Shown piece after piece: positions 8,278-15,697 of a stretch of DNA of 42,435 nucleotides (position 1 is the stretch's first letter; the number at the start of each line of letters is the position of its first letter). The notes beneath the pieces were generated by a model that did not search any database, had not been told where the DNA came from, and saw nothing but the letters and a program-made list of their open reading frames with translations. The translations under genes and the position numbers were made by a program. Source of the DNA: DATAUK01 sp036268295 (lineage in GTDB: Bacteria; Actinomycetota; Actinomycetes; JAFAQI01); the NCBI GenBank assembly GCA_036268295.1, contig DATAUK010000067.1, forward strand, positions 1-42,435, written 5' to 3'.

Positions 8278-9506
8278 GCCTCCGTAAAGGCAAGGGCGAC
8301 GTCATGTCCGCCGAAGCCGAACGAGTTGGACAGGGCAGCCGTGCCGGCCGGTAGCTCTCGCGGGGTGACCCGCACCAGGTCGAGCGCGACCTCGTCGTCG
8401 GGATCATCGAGGTTGCGGATCGCCGGCGCGATGTGGTCGCGCAGTGCCAACGCGGTGACTGCCGCCTCGAGCGCGCCGGCCGCGCCGAGCAGGTGGCCGG
8501 TGCACGACTTCGTCGCCGTCACCGCGATCGAGTCGGCGTGGGAGCCGAAGGCCAGCCGCATCGCGATCGCCTCGGCAATATCGCCGGTGGGCGTCGACGT
8601 GGCGTGGGCGTTGAGGTGCCCGACATCAGCTGGGCTGAGGCCGGCGTCCTTGAGCGCCTCGGTCATCGCCCGACCGGCACCGAGGCCGGCCGGGTCCGGC
8701 GCCGCGATGTGGTGAGCGTCGCTGGCCATCCCGGCCCCGGCGACCACGGCGTACACCTTCGCGCCGCGGGCGGTGGCGTGCTCGCGAGCCTCGAGGACGA
8801 GGATCGAGGCGCCCTCGCCGAGCACGAAGCCGTCACGCTGCTTGTCGAACGGCCGCGACGCGGCGTCCGGATCGTCGTGACGTGAGGACAGCGCCCGCAT
8901 CGCCGCGAACGCCGCGAGCGGCAACGCGTGGATGACTGCTTCGGCGCCGCCGCACACAACCACGTCGGCGCGACCGTCGCGGATCATCTCCAGTCCGTAG
9001 GCCACCGCCTCCGAGCCGGAGGCGCACGCCGAGACCGGCGAGTGCGCGCCGGCCCGGGCATTGAGCTCGAGGGCCACGGCGGCTACCGACCCGTTCGGCA
9101 TGATCATCGGGACCGTGAACGGCGAGACCCGCCGCGCGCCGCGGCTGTTGAGGATGTCGTACTGGTCGAGGACCGTGATCAGCCCACCGATCCCGCTCGA
9201 CACGACCGCGCCGAGCCGCTCCGGCTCGACCTCCGGCTCGCCGGCGTCGCGCCAGGCCTCGAGCGCAGCGATCAGCGCGAACTGCTGGCTGCGGTCGAGA
9301 CTGCGGCATCGCGCCGGCGGCAGCACCGTCGACGGCTCGACCGCCGCCCGCGCGGCGATCCGCACCGGCAGATCGGCGGCCCACTCATCCTCGAGCAACT
9401 GGGTGTGTGACTGGCCGGCGAGCAACGCCTGCCAGGTGGAAGGCATGTCACCACCCAGCGGCGTGGACGCGCCGAGGCCGGTGATGACAACCTCACGATT
9501 GGACAT
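8274..9506 (-). CDS. fabF: beta-ketoacyl-ACP synthase II (KasA/FabF)
   Basis: A 410-residue elongating condensing enzyme. The catalytic triad is visible as C161 (VSACASGSEA), H301 (LNAHATSTPTGD) and H338 (KSCTGHLLGAAGA), with K333 conserved. Start ATG 9506 is preceded by AGGGAG. Position between acpP and accD6 matches M. tuberculosis kasA. Only one KAS II gene is present, whereas mycobacteria have kasA and kasB in tandem, in line with normal-length fatty acids. Confidence 0.93.
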   Translation of the reverse strand: MSNREVVITGLGASTPLGGDMPSTWQALLAGQSHTQLLEDEWAADLPVRIAARAAVEPSTVLPPARCRSLDRSQQFALIAALEAWRDAGEPEVEPERLGAVVSSGIGGLITVLDQYDILNSRGARRVSPFTVPMIMPNGSVAAVALELNARAGAHSPVSACASGSEAVAYGLEMIRDGRADVVVCGGAEAVIHALPLAAFAAMRALSSRHDDPDAASRPFDKQRDGFVLGEGASILVLEAREHATARGAKVYAVVAGAGMASDAHHIAAPDPAGLGAGRAMTEALKDAGLSPADVGHLNAHATSTPTGDIAEAIAMRLAFGSHADSIAVTATKSCTGHLLGAAGALEAAVTALALRDHIAPAIRNLDDPDDEVALDLVRVTPRELPAGTAALSNSFGFGGHDVALAFTEA

Positions 9507-9548
9507 GCCGCTCCCTCTAGATGTCTGGCTGTTATCGACCTACGACGA

Positions 9549-9797
9549 CTACGCCGCGACTCCGGCCTTGGAAAGGAAGTCCACGACATCGGCTACGGTC
9601 TTGAGCTTGCTGAGCTCGGCATCAGGGATCGAGACGTTGAAGCGGTCCTCGGCCATGGTCGCGATCTCCACCATCGACAGCGAGTCGATGTCGAGGTCGT
9701 TGGTGAACGAGGCTGCGGGGACGACCCGGTCGGCCGGGATGCCGGTGGCTTCCTGAACGATCTCGCCGAGCGCGGCAAGGATTTCGGTGTCTGACAT
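9549..9797 (-). CDS. acpP: acyl carrier protein
   Basis: An 82-residue acidic four-helix carrier protein that holds the growing acyl chain on a phosphopantetheine arm. The attachment serine is S39 in DLDIDSLSMVEI. It lacks the long C-terminal tail of mycobacterial AcpM (about 115 residues), so it is nearer in size to Streptomyces ACP. ATG at 9797 has AGGGAGA 6 nt upstream. Gaps of about 41 nt on both sides, within the fabD-fabI operon. Confidence 0.94.
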   Translation of the reverse strand: MSDTEILAALGEIVQEATGIPADRVVPAASFTNDLDIDSLSMVEIATMAEDRFNVSIPDAELSKLKTVADVVDFLSKAGVAA

Positions 9798-9838
9798 GTG
9801 TTCTCCCTATTCGTGTTGCGGGTTGGCTTGGTTTGGAT

Positions 9839-10792
9839 TTACGGGACACTGACGACGGAGCCGGCCCAGGTGAGCCCGGAGCCGAACGAGAGCGTGAGTG
9901 CGAGATCGCCGGTCGTGATGGCACCCTCGCGGCGAAGCCGGGCGAGTGCCAGCGGCACCGACGCCGCGGAGGTGTTGCCGGCGTCGACGACATCGGTCGC
10001 GATGACCGCGTTGCTCGCACCGATCTGGCGGGCCAGCGAGTTGATGATCCGCAGGTTCGCCTGGTGCAGCACCAATGCGTCGAGCTCGTCCGGCTTGACG
10101 CCAGCCGCCTCGCAGACCGAAAGCGCGACCGGGGCGAGTGACGTGGTTGCCCACCGGAAGACCGCTGGGCCGTCGAGGCGCAGCCGGTCATCGGGCGTCA
10201 TGTCGATCAGCCCGGCGGCGCTGCCGTCGCTGCCGTAGACGACCGGGCTGATGCCGGGCTCGTCGGATGGCCCGACCACGACCGCGCCGGCGCCGTCGCC
10301 GAACAGGATCGCCGACGAGCGGTCGTTCCAGTCGAGCCAGTGCGAGATCTTTTCGGCGCCGATCGCGACGGCGTACTCCACCGAGCCGAGCCGCACCGCG
10401 TCCGAGGCCACCGACAGCGCGTAGCAGAAGCCGGCGCAGGCGGCGTTGAGATCGAACGCGCCGGCGCGGGTGGCTCCCAGCGCGGTCGCAACCTGGGCAG
10501 CGCCGCCGGGGATCGGCTGCGGCATCGAGCAGGTGGCGAGGATGACGAGCCCGACCTGGGCGGGATCGACGCCCGCGTCCGCGACCGCCTTGCGGGCGGC
10601 GTCGGAGGACATCGACACGACCGTCTCGTCCGGACCGGCGATGCGGCGGCTGACGATCCCGGTGCGCTGCTGGATCCACTCGTCGCTGGTGTCGAGGTTC
10701 GGCGGCAGCTCGTGGTTGGTCATCAGCAGTTCGGGGCGCTGCTCGGCCATACCGATGATGCGGCTGTGGCGGACGGCGGCGGGACCGTTCAT
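9839..10792 (-). CDS. fabH: beta-ketoacyl-ACP synthase III
   Basis: A 317-residue initiating condensing enzyme, joining an acyl-CoA primer with malonyl-ACP. Catalytic residues are C119 (LNAACAGFCYAL), H243 (VLHQANLRI) and N273 (DAGNTSAAS). The N-terminal TSDEWIQQRTGIVSRR is typical of FabH. ATG at 10792 overlaps the fabD stop by 4 nt (ATGA); the open frame upstream is antisense-like and rejected. Being in the operon, it makes this a Streptomyces-like order fabD-fabH-acpP-fabF. Confidence 0.93.
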   Translation of the reverse strand: MNGPAAVRHSRIIGMAEQRPELLMTNHELPPNLDTSDEWIQQRTGIVSRRIAGPDETVVSMSSDAARKAVADAGVDPAQVGLVILATCSMPQPIPGGAAQVATALGATRAGAFDLNAACAGFCYALSVASDAVRLGSVEYAVAIGAEKISHWLDWNDRSSAILFGDGAGAVVVGPSDEPGISPVVYGSDGSAAGLIDMTPDDRLRLDGPAVFRWATTSLAPVALSVCEAAGVKPDELDALVLHQANLRIINSLARQIGASNAVIATDVVDAGNTSAASVPLALARLRREGAITTGDLALTLSFGSGLTWAGSVVSVP

Positions 10793-11952
10793 GCGAGCGC
10801 CTCCGCGCTGACTCGGGCGAGCGGCTGGCCGGGGCTGACCGGGTCGCCGTCGTGGACGAGCCACTCGACCAGGTGCCCGGCCCGGTCGGCGCAGACCTCG
10901 AGGTCCTCGGTGCGGGTGGCGATCCGTACGACGACATCGCCGACCGACAACGCCGAGTCCAGCGAGGCGGCTGTGACGCTGACGGTGCCGCCGGCCGGTG
11001 AGACCAGCAGCTGCCACGGCATCGTCGTACAGGTCAGCTCGGCGGCGTGCTCGTCGATCAGCTGGCTGGCTGCGGCCAGGTCGTCCGGCGAGCGGAGCGC
11101 GAGCGTCGCGACGCCCGGCAGCTCGCGGCGGAGCAAGGCGGTGAGCGTGCCGGCGGGGGCGAGCTCGATGGTCGCGGTGACGCCGAGTGCGGCGAGGGTC
11201 TGCATGCACAGCTCCCAGCGCACCGGCTGGCAGACCTGCGCGACCAGCCGGCGCAGCACCTCGGACCCGTCGGTGAGCAGCTCGCCGTCGGTGTTGGAGA
11301 CCACACCGAAAAGGGCATCGCTGGGCACCGCGGTGCTCGCCGCCGACGCGATCGCGTCGCGCGCCGGTTCCATCAGCTTGGTGTGGAACGCCCCGGCCAC
11401 CGCCAGCGGCCGCAGCCGGGCTCGGTTCGGGGGAGAAGCCGCGAGCCGGTCGAGCGCGTCGAGCGTTCCGGCGGCGACCACCTGGCCGTTAGCGTTGTGG
11501 TTGGCGACCTCCGCGCCTGCCGCCTCGATCGCGGCCATCACCTCGTCCGGGTCGCCGCCGAGCAGGGCGGTCATGCCGCCGGCCGGCGAGGCGGATGCGC
11601 GAGCCATCGCAGCGCCTCGCTCCGCGACCAGCCGCATCGCATCGGCCTCGGTGAGTGCACCAGCGAGCGCGCTGGCCGCGAACTCGCCGACGCTGTGGCC
11701 GGCAAACACGGTGCCGCGCGGCAGGTCGGGAAGCAGGGCGGCGGTCATCAGGCTGGCGGCGACGATCAAGGGCTGGGCGACCCGAGTGTCGGTGATGTCG
11801 GCATCGGACATCGTGGTGCCGGCAGCGATCAGATCGATCCCGGCGGCGTCACTGTGTCGTTGGAGGTTTTCAACGACACCATCCAACCTCAGCCAATCAG
11901 ACAGAAAGCCCTGCTGCTGGGCACCCTGACCGGGCGCAAGAATGGCGAGCAC
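10789..11952 (-). CDS. fabD: malonyl-CoA:ACP transacylase fused to a biotinyl/lipoyl-like domain
   Basis: A 387-residue protein. Residues 1-310 are FabD: APGQGAQQQGF, catalytic S87 in GHSVGEFAA and H190 in GAFHTK. It transfers malonyl from CoA to ACP. Residues about 317-385 are extra relative to normal FabD (about 300-315 residues) and read like a biotinyl/lipoyl domain: GGTVSV, ALSVGDVVVRI, a hairpin, then AGHLVEWLVHDGDPVSPGQPLARV. The acceptor lysine position is T348 (ATRTEDLEV in place of EAMKMxxxV), so the domain should not be biotinylated. GTG start with AGGGTAG upstream. First gene of the FAS-II operon; its promoter region holds an inverted repeat. Confidence 0.9.
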   Translation of the reverse strand: MLAILAPGQGAQQQGFLSDWLRLDGVVENLQRHSDAAGIDLIAAGTTMSDADITDTRVAQPLIVAASLMTAALLPDLPRGTVFAGHSVGEFAASALAGALTEADAMRLVAERGAAMARASASPAGGMTALLGGDPDEVMAAIEAAGAEVANHNANGQVVAAGTLDALDRLAASPPNRARLRPLAVAGAFHTKLMEPARDAIASAASTAVPSDALFGVVSNTDGELLTDGSEVLRRLVAQVCQPVRWELCMQTLAALGVTATIELAPAGTLTALLRRELPGVATLALRSPDDLAAASQLIDEHAAELTCTTMPWQLLVSPAGGTVSVTAASLDSALSVGDVVVRIATRTEDLEVCADRAGHLVEWLVHDGDPVSPGQPLARVSAEALA

Positions 11953-12010
11953 ACCTACTACCCTGCCTTGGATTCACGGAGGAGTCAGCGATGGCTCCCA
12001 CAGTCTTTCA

Positions 12011-12033
12011 GGGTAAACCATTGTAGGTTTCCC
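12011..12033 (-). promoter_or_regulatory. fabD promoter with candidate FasR operator
   Basis: On the minus strand this reads GGGAAACC-TACAAT-GGTTTACCC. The AAACC and GGTTT halves are a perfect inverted repeat, extended imperfectly by the GG(G) pairs. The six-base centre TACAAT is one base from the -10 consensus TATAAT. The site lies about 60 nt before the fabD GTG and directly after the fasR stop, where FasR is known to act in Streptomyces. Assignment to FasR is inference. Confidence 0.5.
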
Positions 12034-12046
12034 ACAAGTCACGCTG

Positions 12047-13255
12047 CTACAAGCCTGGCCCGCCGAGCTCGAGCCGGCCGAGGGTGATCGCCACCTGGAT
12101 GACATATCGGTCACGTCCGTCGGTGAGATCGCGGCCACACACCTCCGCGATTCGCCGCAACCGGTATCGCACCGTGTTGGCATGGACGAACAGCGCTCGG
12201 GCGGTCGACTCGATGGCGCCGCCCGAGGACACGAACGCGTCGGCGGTCGCCAGCAGCGTCGGATCGCTGGCCAGTTCGCGGTAGATATCGGACACCAGCG
12301 CGGCGGCGGCCCTGGTGTCGCCGGCGATCGCCCGTTCGGCGAGCAGCTCCTCGCTTGCGACCGGACGTGGGGCGTCGGGCCACGCGGCGGCGGCGCGAAG
12401 CGCCGACAGGACGTCCTGGATCGACATCGCCGCCTCGACCAGACCGCGGACTGCCGGGCCGGTGACGACCGGTCCGTCGGCGAACCCCGGTAGCAACGCC
12501 TTGGTGACCCGGGCGAGGCGACCCTCGACCCCGACGATCACGACGAGGCGCGCGGTCTGGACTCCGGCGAGGATGTCGGCGCCGACCTCGCCGCCGCTGC
12601 GGCGGACGTGAGAGAGCACTCGTTCCGGGTCGCCGTCGGGGGCGCGGCCGGCCATCACGATGACCTGCGCGGGCTGGGTCCAGCCGAGCGCCGAGGCCCG
12701 CGACAGCAGCGAGTCGCTGACATCGCCGCGGACGACGGCGTCGACGACGAGCGACTCGAGCCGGGCGTCCCAGGCGCCGCGCTGCTCGGCGGCCCTGGCA
12801 TAGACCAGCGCGGCAGCGAACGCGATCTCGCGGGAGTAGCGCAGCGTTGCCTCGCGCAGCCAGGTCTGCTGCGCCGGCGCCACCAGCTCACTGACCGCGT
12901 CTTCGGTCACCTCGACCGCGATCCGCACCAGGTCGACGGTCTGCTCGAGACTGACGACGCTTGCCAGGTCGCTCGGCGCGACGGCGAAGACGTCGGCCGT
13001 GATGCGCGATCCGGTGGTCGGGGACCGGAGCCAGTCGGCGAAGCCGCGGATGCCGGCCTGGATGATCAGCCCGACCAGCGACCGCGGCTGCGGCGGCATC
13101 TCGGAGAACCACGGCAGCGTGGCCTCCATCAGCCGTTGGGCCCGGGTCGACAGATCGCCCGAGGCGCCCTCGACGCGACGCGCGGTCGCGGCGATCGTCG
13201 CGACTGCCGGCTCCTCCACGCTGCCGAGGATGTCAGGTAGGGATCGGATCCGCAT
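12047..13255 (-). CDS. fasR: PucR-family transcriptional activator of fatty acid synthesis (FasR-like)
   Basis: About 402 residues. The N-terminal part has LMEATLPWFSEMPPQPRSLVGLIIQAGIRGFADWL, a segment near-identical in type to Streptomyces FasR; the C-terminus (ALFVHANTVRYRLRRIAEVCGRDL) is the PucR helix-turn-helix. In Streptomyces coelicolor FasR activates the fabD-fabH-acpP-fabF operon directly downstream, the same arrangement as here. ATG at 13255 overlaps the phoR 3' end by 23 nt and lacks a clear ribosome site; in-frame GTG 13219 is an alternative. The overlap suggests co-transcription with phoPR. Confidence 0.85.
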   Translation of the reverse strand: MRIRSLPDILGSVEEPAVATIAATARRVEGASGDLSTRAQRLMEATLPWFSEMPPQPRSLVGLIIQAGIRGFADWLRSPTTGSRITADVFAVAPSDLASVVSLEQTVDLVRIAVEVTEDAVSELVAPAQQTWLREATLRYSREIAFAAALVYARAAEQRGAWDARLESLVVDAVVRGDVSDSLLSRASALGWTQPAQVIVMAGRAPDGDPERVLSHVRRSGGEVGADILAGVQTARLVVIVGVEGRLARVTKALLPGFADGPVVTGPAVRGLVEAAMSIQDVLSALRAAAAWPDAPRPVASEELLAERAIAGDTRAAAALVSDIYRELASDPTLLATADAFVSSGGAIESTARALFVHANTVRYRLRRIAEVCGRDLTDGRDRYVIQVAITLGRLELGGPGL

Positions 13256-14852
13256 CGACCGATGCCGTGGCGGCAGAGTCCGACGTCGCGTCGACGGCGT
13301 CGGCGGACTCCTCAAGATCGTCGGAGGCGTCGTTGGCGGCCCACGCCTCGGCGTCGACCAGCGGGAGCTCGACCCGGAAGACCGCACCCTCGCTGCTCGA
13401 CTCGACCCGGACGATGCCGCCGTGCGCCGCGACGATGCCGGCGACAATCGACAGCCCGAGGCCGGTGCCGCCGGCGCTGCGGCTGCGCGATGTATCCGCG
13501 CGGTAGAACCGCTCGAAGACCCGGCTTGCCTGCTCCCCGGTCAGCCCCGGCCCGGCGTCGGCCACTTCGATCACGGCGCGGGCGCGCTCACCGGCGTACG
13601 TCGAGAGGATCAGGGTGATCGGCGTGGCGTCAGGCGTGTGCGTGACCGCGTTCGTCATCAGGTTGTGCACGACCTGGCGCAGCCGCGACTCGTCACCGAG
13701 CACGACCGGCGGTCCGGCGGTTCGGACCTGCAGATCGATCGAGCGGGCCGGCGCGACGATCCGGGCATCATGGACCACGTCGCTCGCGATCTCGAGGAGG
13801 TCGACCGGCTTGCGCTCCAGCGGTCGCTGCTCGTCGAGCCGGGCCAGTAGCAGCAGGTCCTCGACCAGGATGCCCATCCGCGAGGCCTCGTCCTCCACCC
13901 GCTGCATCAGCCGGCGGACGTCGGCCTCGTCGGTCGCGGCGCCCATCCGGTGGAGCTCGGCGAAGCCGCGGATCGAGGTCAGTGGGGTGCGCAACTCATG
14001 ACTGGCGTCCGCGACGAACTGCCGCATCCGGTCCTCGGATGCCCGCGCCTGGCGGCGGGAGGTGCGCTCCTGGGTGAAGGCGCCTTCGATCTGGGCGAGC
14101 ATGCCGTTGAGCGCGGCGGAGAGCCGGCCGACCTCGGTCCGCGGATGCAGCTGCGGCACGCGCTGGGTCAGATCGCCGGCGGCGATCGCGGCCGCGGTGC
14201 CCTCGACGGCGACCAGCGGCCGCAAGGACTGCTTGATCACGAGATAACCGGCACCACCGATGAACAGCAACGCGACACCGCCGATGAGGACCTCGATCAG
14301 GATCAGGTGGCTGATGGTGTGATCGAGGTCGGCGAGCGAGGTCGCGATCGCCACGCCGTCGACGTTGTCCGGCATCGGCCGGGCGACCACCCGCCAGGCG
14401 CTCTTGCCGTTGACCGATGACACCGTGAACGGCCGGCCGTTGTGTGAGGCGATGTAGGCGGTCGTGATCCTGGGAAGCTTGGGCGGCGACTCCTGGGACA
14501 GGAAGTGCTCTCTGGCGCTGACCAACGCGCCCGCCGGGGTGTAGACGGCGAAGTAGAACTCGCTCGGCAGGCCGCGTTGCGCCGAGCGGATGCCCACAAC
14601 CGGCGGCCCGCCCTGATCGCCGATGTCACCGGGCGGCGTGCCGTTGAACCCGGCACCTCGCTGACCGAACCCGGCCGCGCTCTGCAGCTGGTCGTCGACC
14701 CGGCCGAGCAGGTAGGAGTGCAGCGAGGTCGTCGCGACGATGGCGGCGATGCTCAACCCGGCGGCGGCCAGCGTCAGCACGGTGGCCACCAGCTTGATCC
14801 GCAGCGGCGTCCTCGCCGCCCGGTCACCGATCGCGCTCAGCGGGTTCCTCAT
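13233..14852 (-). CDS. phoR: sensor histidine kinase (PhoR-like)
   Basis: A 539-residue membrane kinase partner of the adjacent response regulator. Transmembrane segments at about 19-42 and 182-205 enclose an extracytoplasmic domain; HAMP at about 206-260; phospho-acceptor H285 in ASHELRTPLTSIRG; then N box (HNLMTNAVTHTP), G1 (VADAGPGL) and G2 (GGTGLGLSIV). A C-terminal acidic, Ala-rich tail follows. It starts 2 nt after the regulator stop. Naming as PhoR rests on the strong PhoP similarity of the regulator; signal unknown. Confidence 0.82.
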   Translation of the reverse strand: MRNPLSAIGDRAARTPLRIKLVATVLTLAAAGLSIAAIVATTSLHSYLLGRVDDQLQSAAGFGQRGAGFNGTPPGDIGDQGGPPVVGIRSAQRGLPSEFYFAVYTPAGALVSAREHFLSQESPPKLPRITTAYIASHNGRPFTVSSVNGKSAWRVVARPMPDNVDGVAIATSLADLDHTISHLILIEVLIGGVALLFIGGAGYLVIKQSLRPLVAVEGTAAAIAAGDLTQRVPQLHPRTEVGRLSAALNGMLAQIEGAFTQERTSRRQARASEDRMRQFVADASHELRTPLTSIRGFAELHRMGAATDEADVRRLMQRVEDEASRMGILVEDLLLLARLDEQRPLERKPVDLLEIASDVVHDARIVAPARSIDLQVRTAGPPVVLGDESRLRQVVHNLMTNAVTHTPDATPITLILSTYAGERARAVIEVADAGPGLTGEQASRVFERFYRADTSRSRSAGGTGLGLSIVAGIVAAHGGIVRVESSSEGAVFRVELPLVDAEAWAANDASDDLEESADAVDATSDSAATASVDADPIPT

Positions 14853-14854
14853 CG

Positions 14855-15574
14855 CTACTCGCGCGGCGCTCGGAGGACATAGCCGACGCTGCGGATGGTG
14901 TGGAGCAGCCGGGGCTCGGTGGTGTCGATCTTGCGCCGTAGGTAGGACACGTAGGACTCGACGACATTGGCGTCGCCACCGAAGTCGTAGTGCCAGACAT
15001 GGTCGAGGATCTGGGCCTTGCTCAGCACCCGGGTCGGGTTCTGCAGGAAGTAACGCAGCAGCTTGAACTCCGTCGGTGAGAGCTCGACCGGCTTGCCTGC
15101 CTTGAAGACCTCGTGGCTGTCGTCGTTCATCTCGATGTCGCCGAACGCCAGCGTCGCCGCCGTCGGTGGCGTCGCCGCGTTGGCCAGCCGCCGGAGCACC
15201 GCGCGGATCCTGGCGATGACCTCCTCGAGGCTGAACGGCTTGGTGATGTAGTCGTCGCCGCCGAGCGTGAGCCCGGCGATCTTGTCCTCGGTCGCGTCCT
15301 TGGCGGTCAGGAACAGCACCGGCATCCGCTGCTCCTCCTTGCGAAGCCGCCGGACCACCTCGAAACCATCCAGGCCGGGCATCATGACGTCGAGCACGAC
15401 GAGGTCAGGGTGGTAGCTGGCCGCGACTCGGAGCGCATCGTTGCCGTTGGTGGCGGTCGCGACGTCGAAGCCGGCGAAGCGCAGGCTCGCCGACAGCAGC
15501 TCCAGGATGTTCGGCTCGTCGTCGACGACGAGCAGCCGAGCTTCGTTGGGCGCTGCCATGTCCGTGGTGGTCAT
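14855..15574 (-). CDS. phoP: OmpR-family response regulator, PhoP-like
   Basis: About 239 residues. Receiver domain: acidic pair in VVDDEPN, phospho-acceptor D62 in LDVMMPGLDGFEV, K112 in YITKPFSLEEV. C-terminal winged helix: LSPTEFKLLRYFL, ILDHVWHYDFGGDANVVES, YVSYLRRKIDT, HTIRSVGYVLR. IAGLTLGGDDY and the winged-helix stretches match M. tuberculosis PhoP almost word for word. ATG 15574 has GTGAGGAC 5-6 nt upstream, better than GTG 15586. A 7-4-7 direct repeat typical of PhoP binding lies 76 nt upstream, suggesting autoregulation. Confidence 0.87.
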   Translation of the reverse strand: MTTTDMAAPNEARLLVVDDEPNILELLSASLRFAGFDVATATNGNDALRVAASYHPDLVVLDVMMPGLDGFEVVRRLRKEEQRMPVLFLTAKDATEDKIAGLTLGGDDYITKPFSLEEVIARIRAVLRRLANAATPPTAATLAFGDIEMNDDSHEVFKAGKPVELSPTEFKLLRYFLQNPTRVLSKAQILDHVWHYDFGGDANVVESYVSYLRRKIDTTEPRLLHTIRSVGYVLRAPRE

Positions 15575-15649
15575 TGATGTCCTCACGCGTGACTCGAGTG
15601 CCTGGCATGGCCATCGTGATGGCGTGCACTGAAGCCATTCTGGCTGCCC

Positions 15650-15667
15650 GCTGTGAGAATCCTGTGA
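15650..15667 (-). promoter_or_regulatory. PhoP-box direct repeat upstream of phoP
   Basis: On the minus strand the sequence is TCACAGG-ATTC-TCACAGC: two 7-nt half sites with a 4-nt spacer. This is the arrangement described for mycobacterial PhoP (TCACAGC-N4-TCACAGC), with 13 of 14 half-site bases matching. It is 76 nt upstream of the phoP ATG and on the same strand, in the gap to the glycosyltransferase gene. Confidence 0.7.
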
Positions 15668-15697
15668 GCGTCCGCCTTGGATCGCCCCGGTACGCCG

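Noticed and set aside
10340..11929. 529-residue open frame on the plus strand
   Set aside because: Antisense to fabH and fabD, Ser/Ala/Arg-rich, no recognisable motif.
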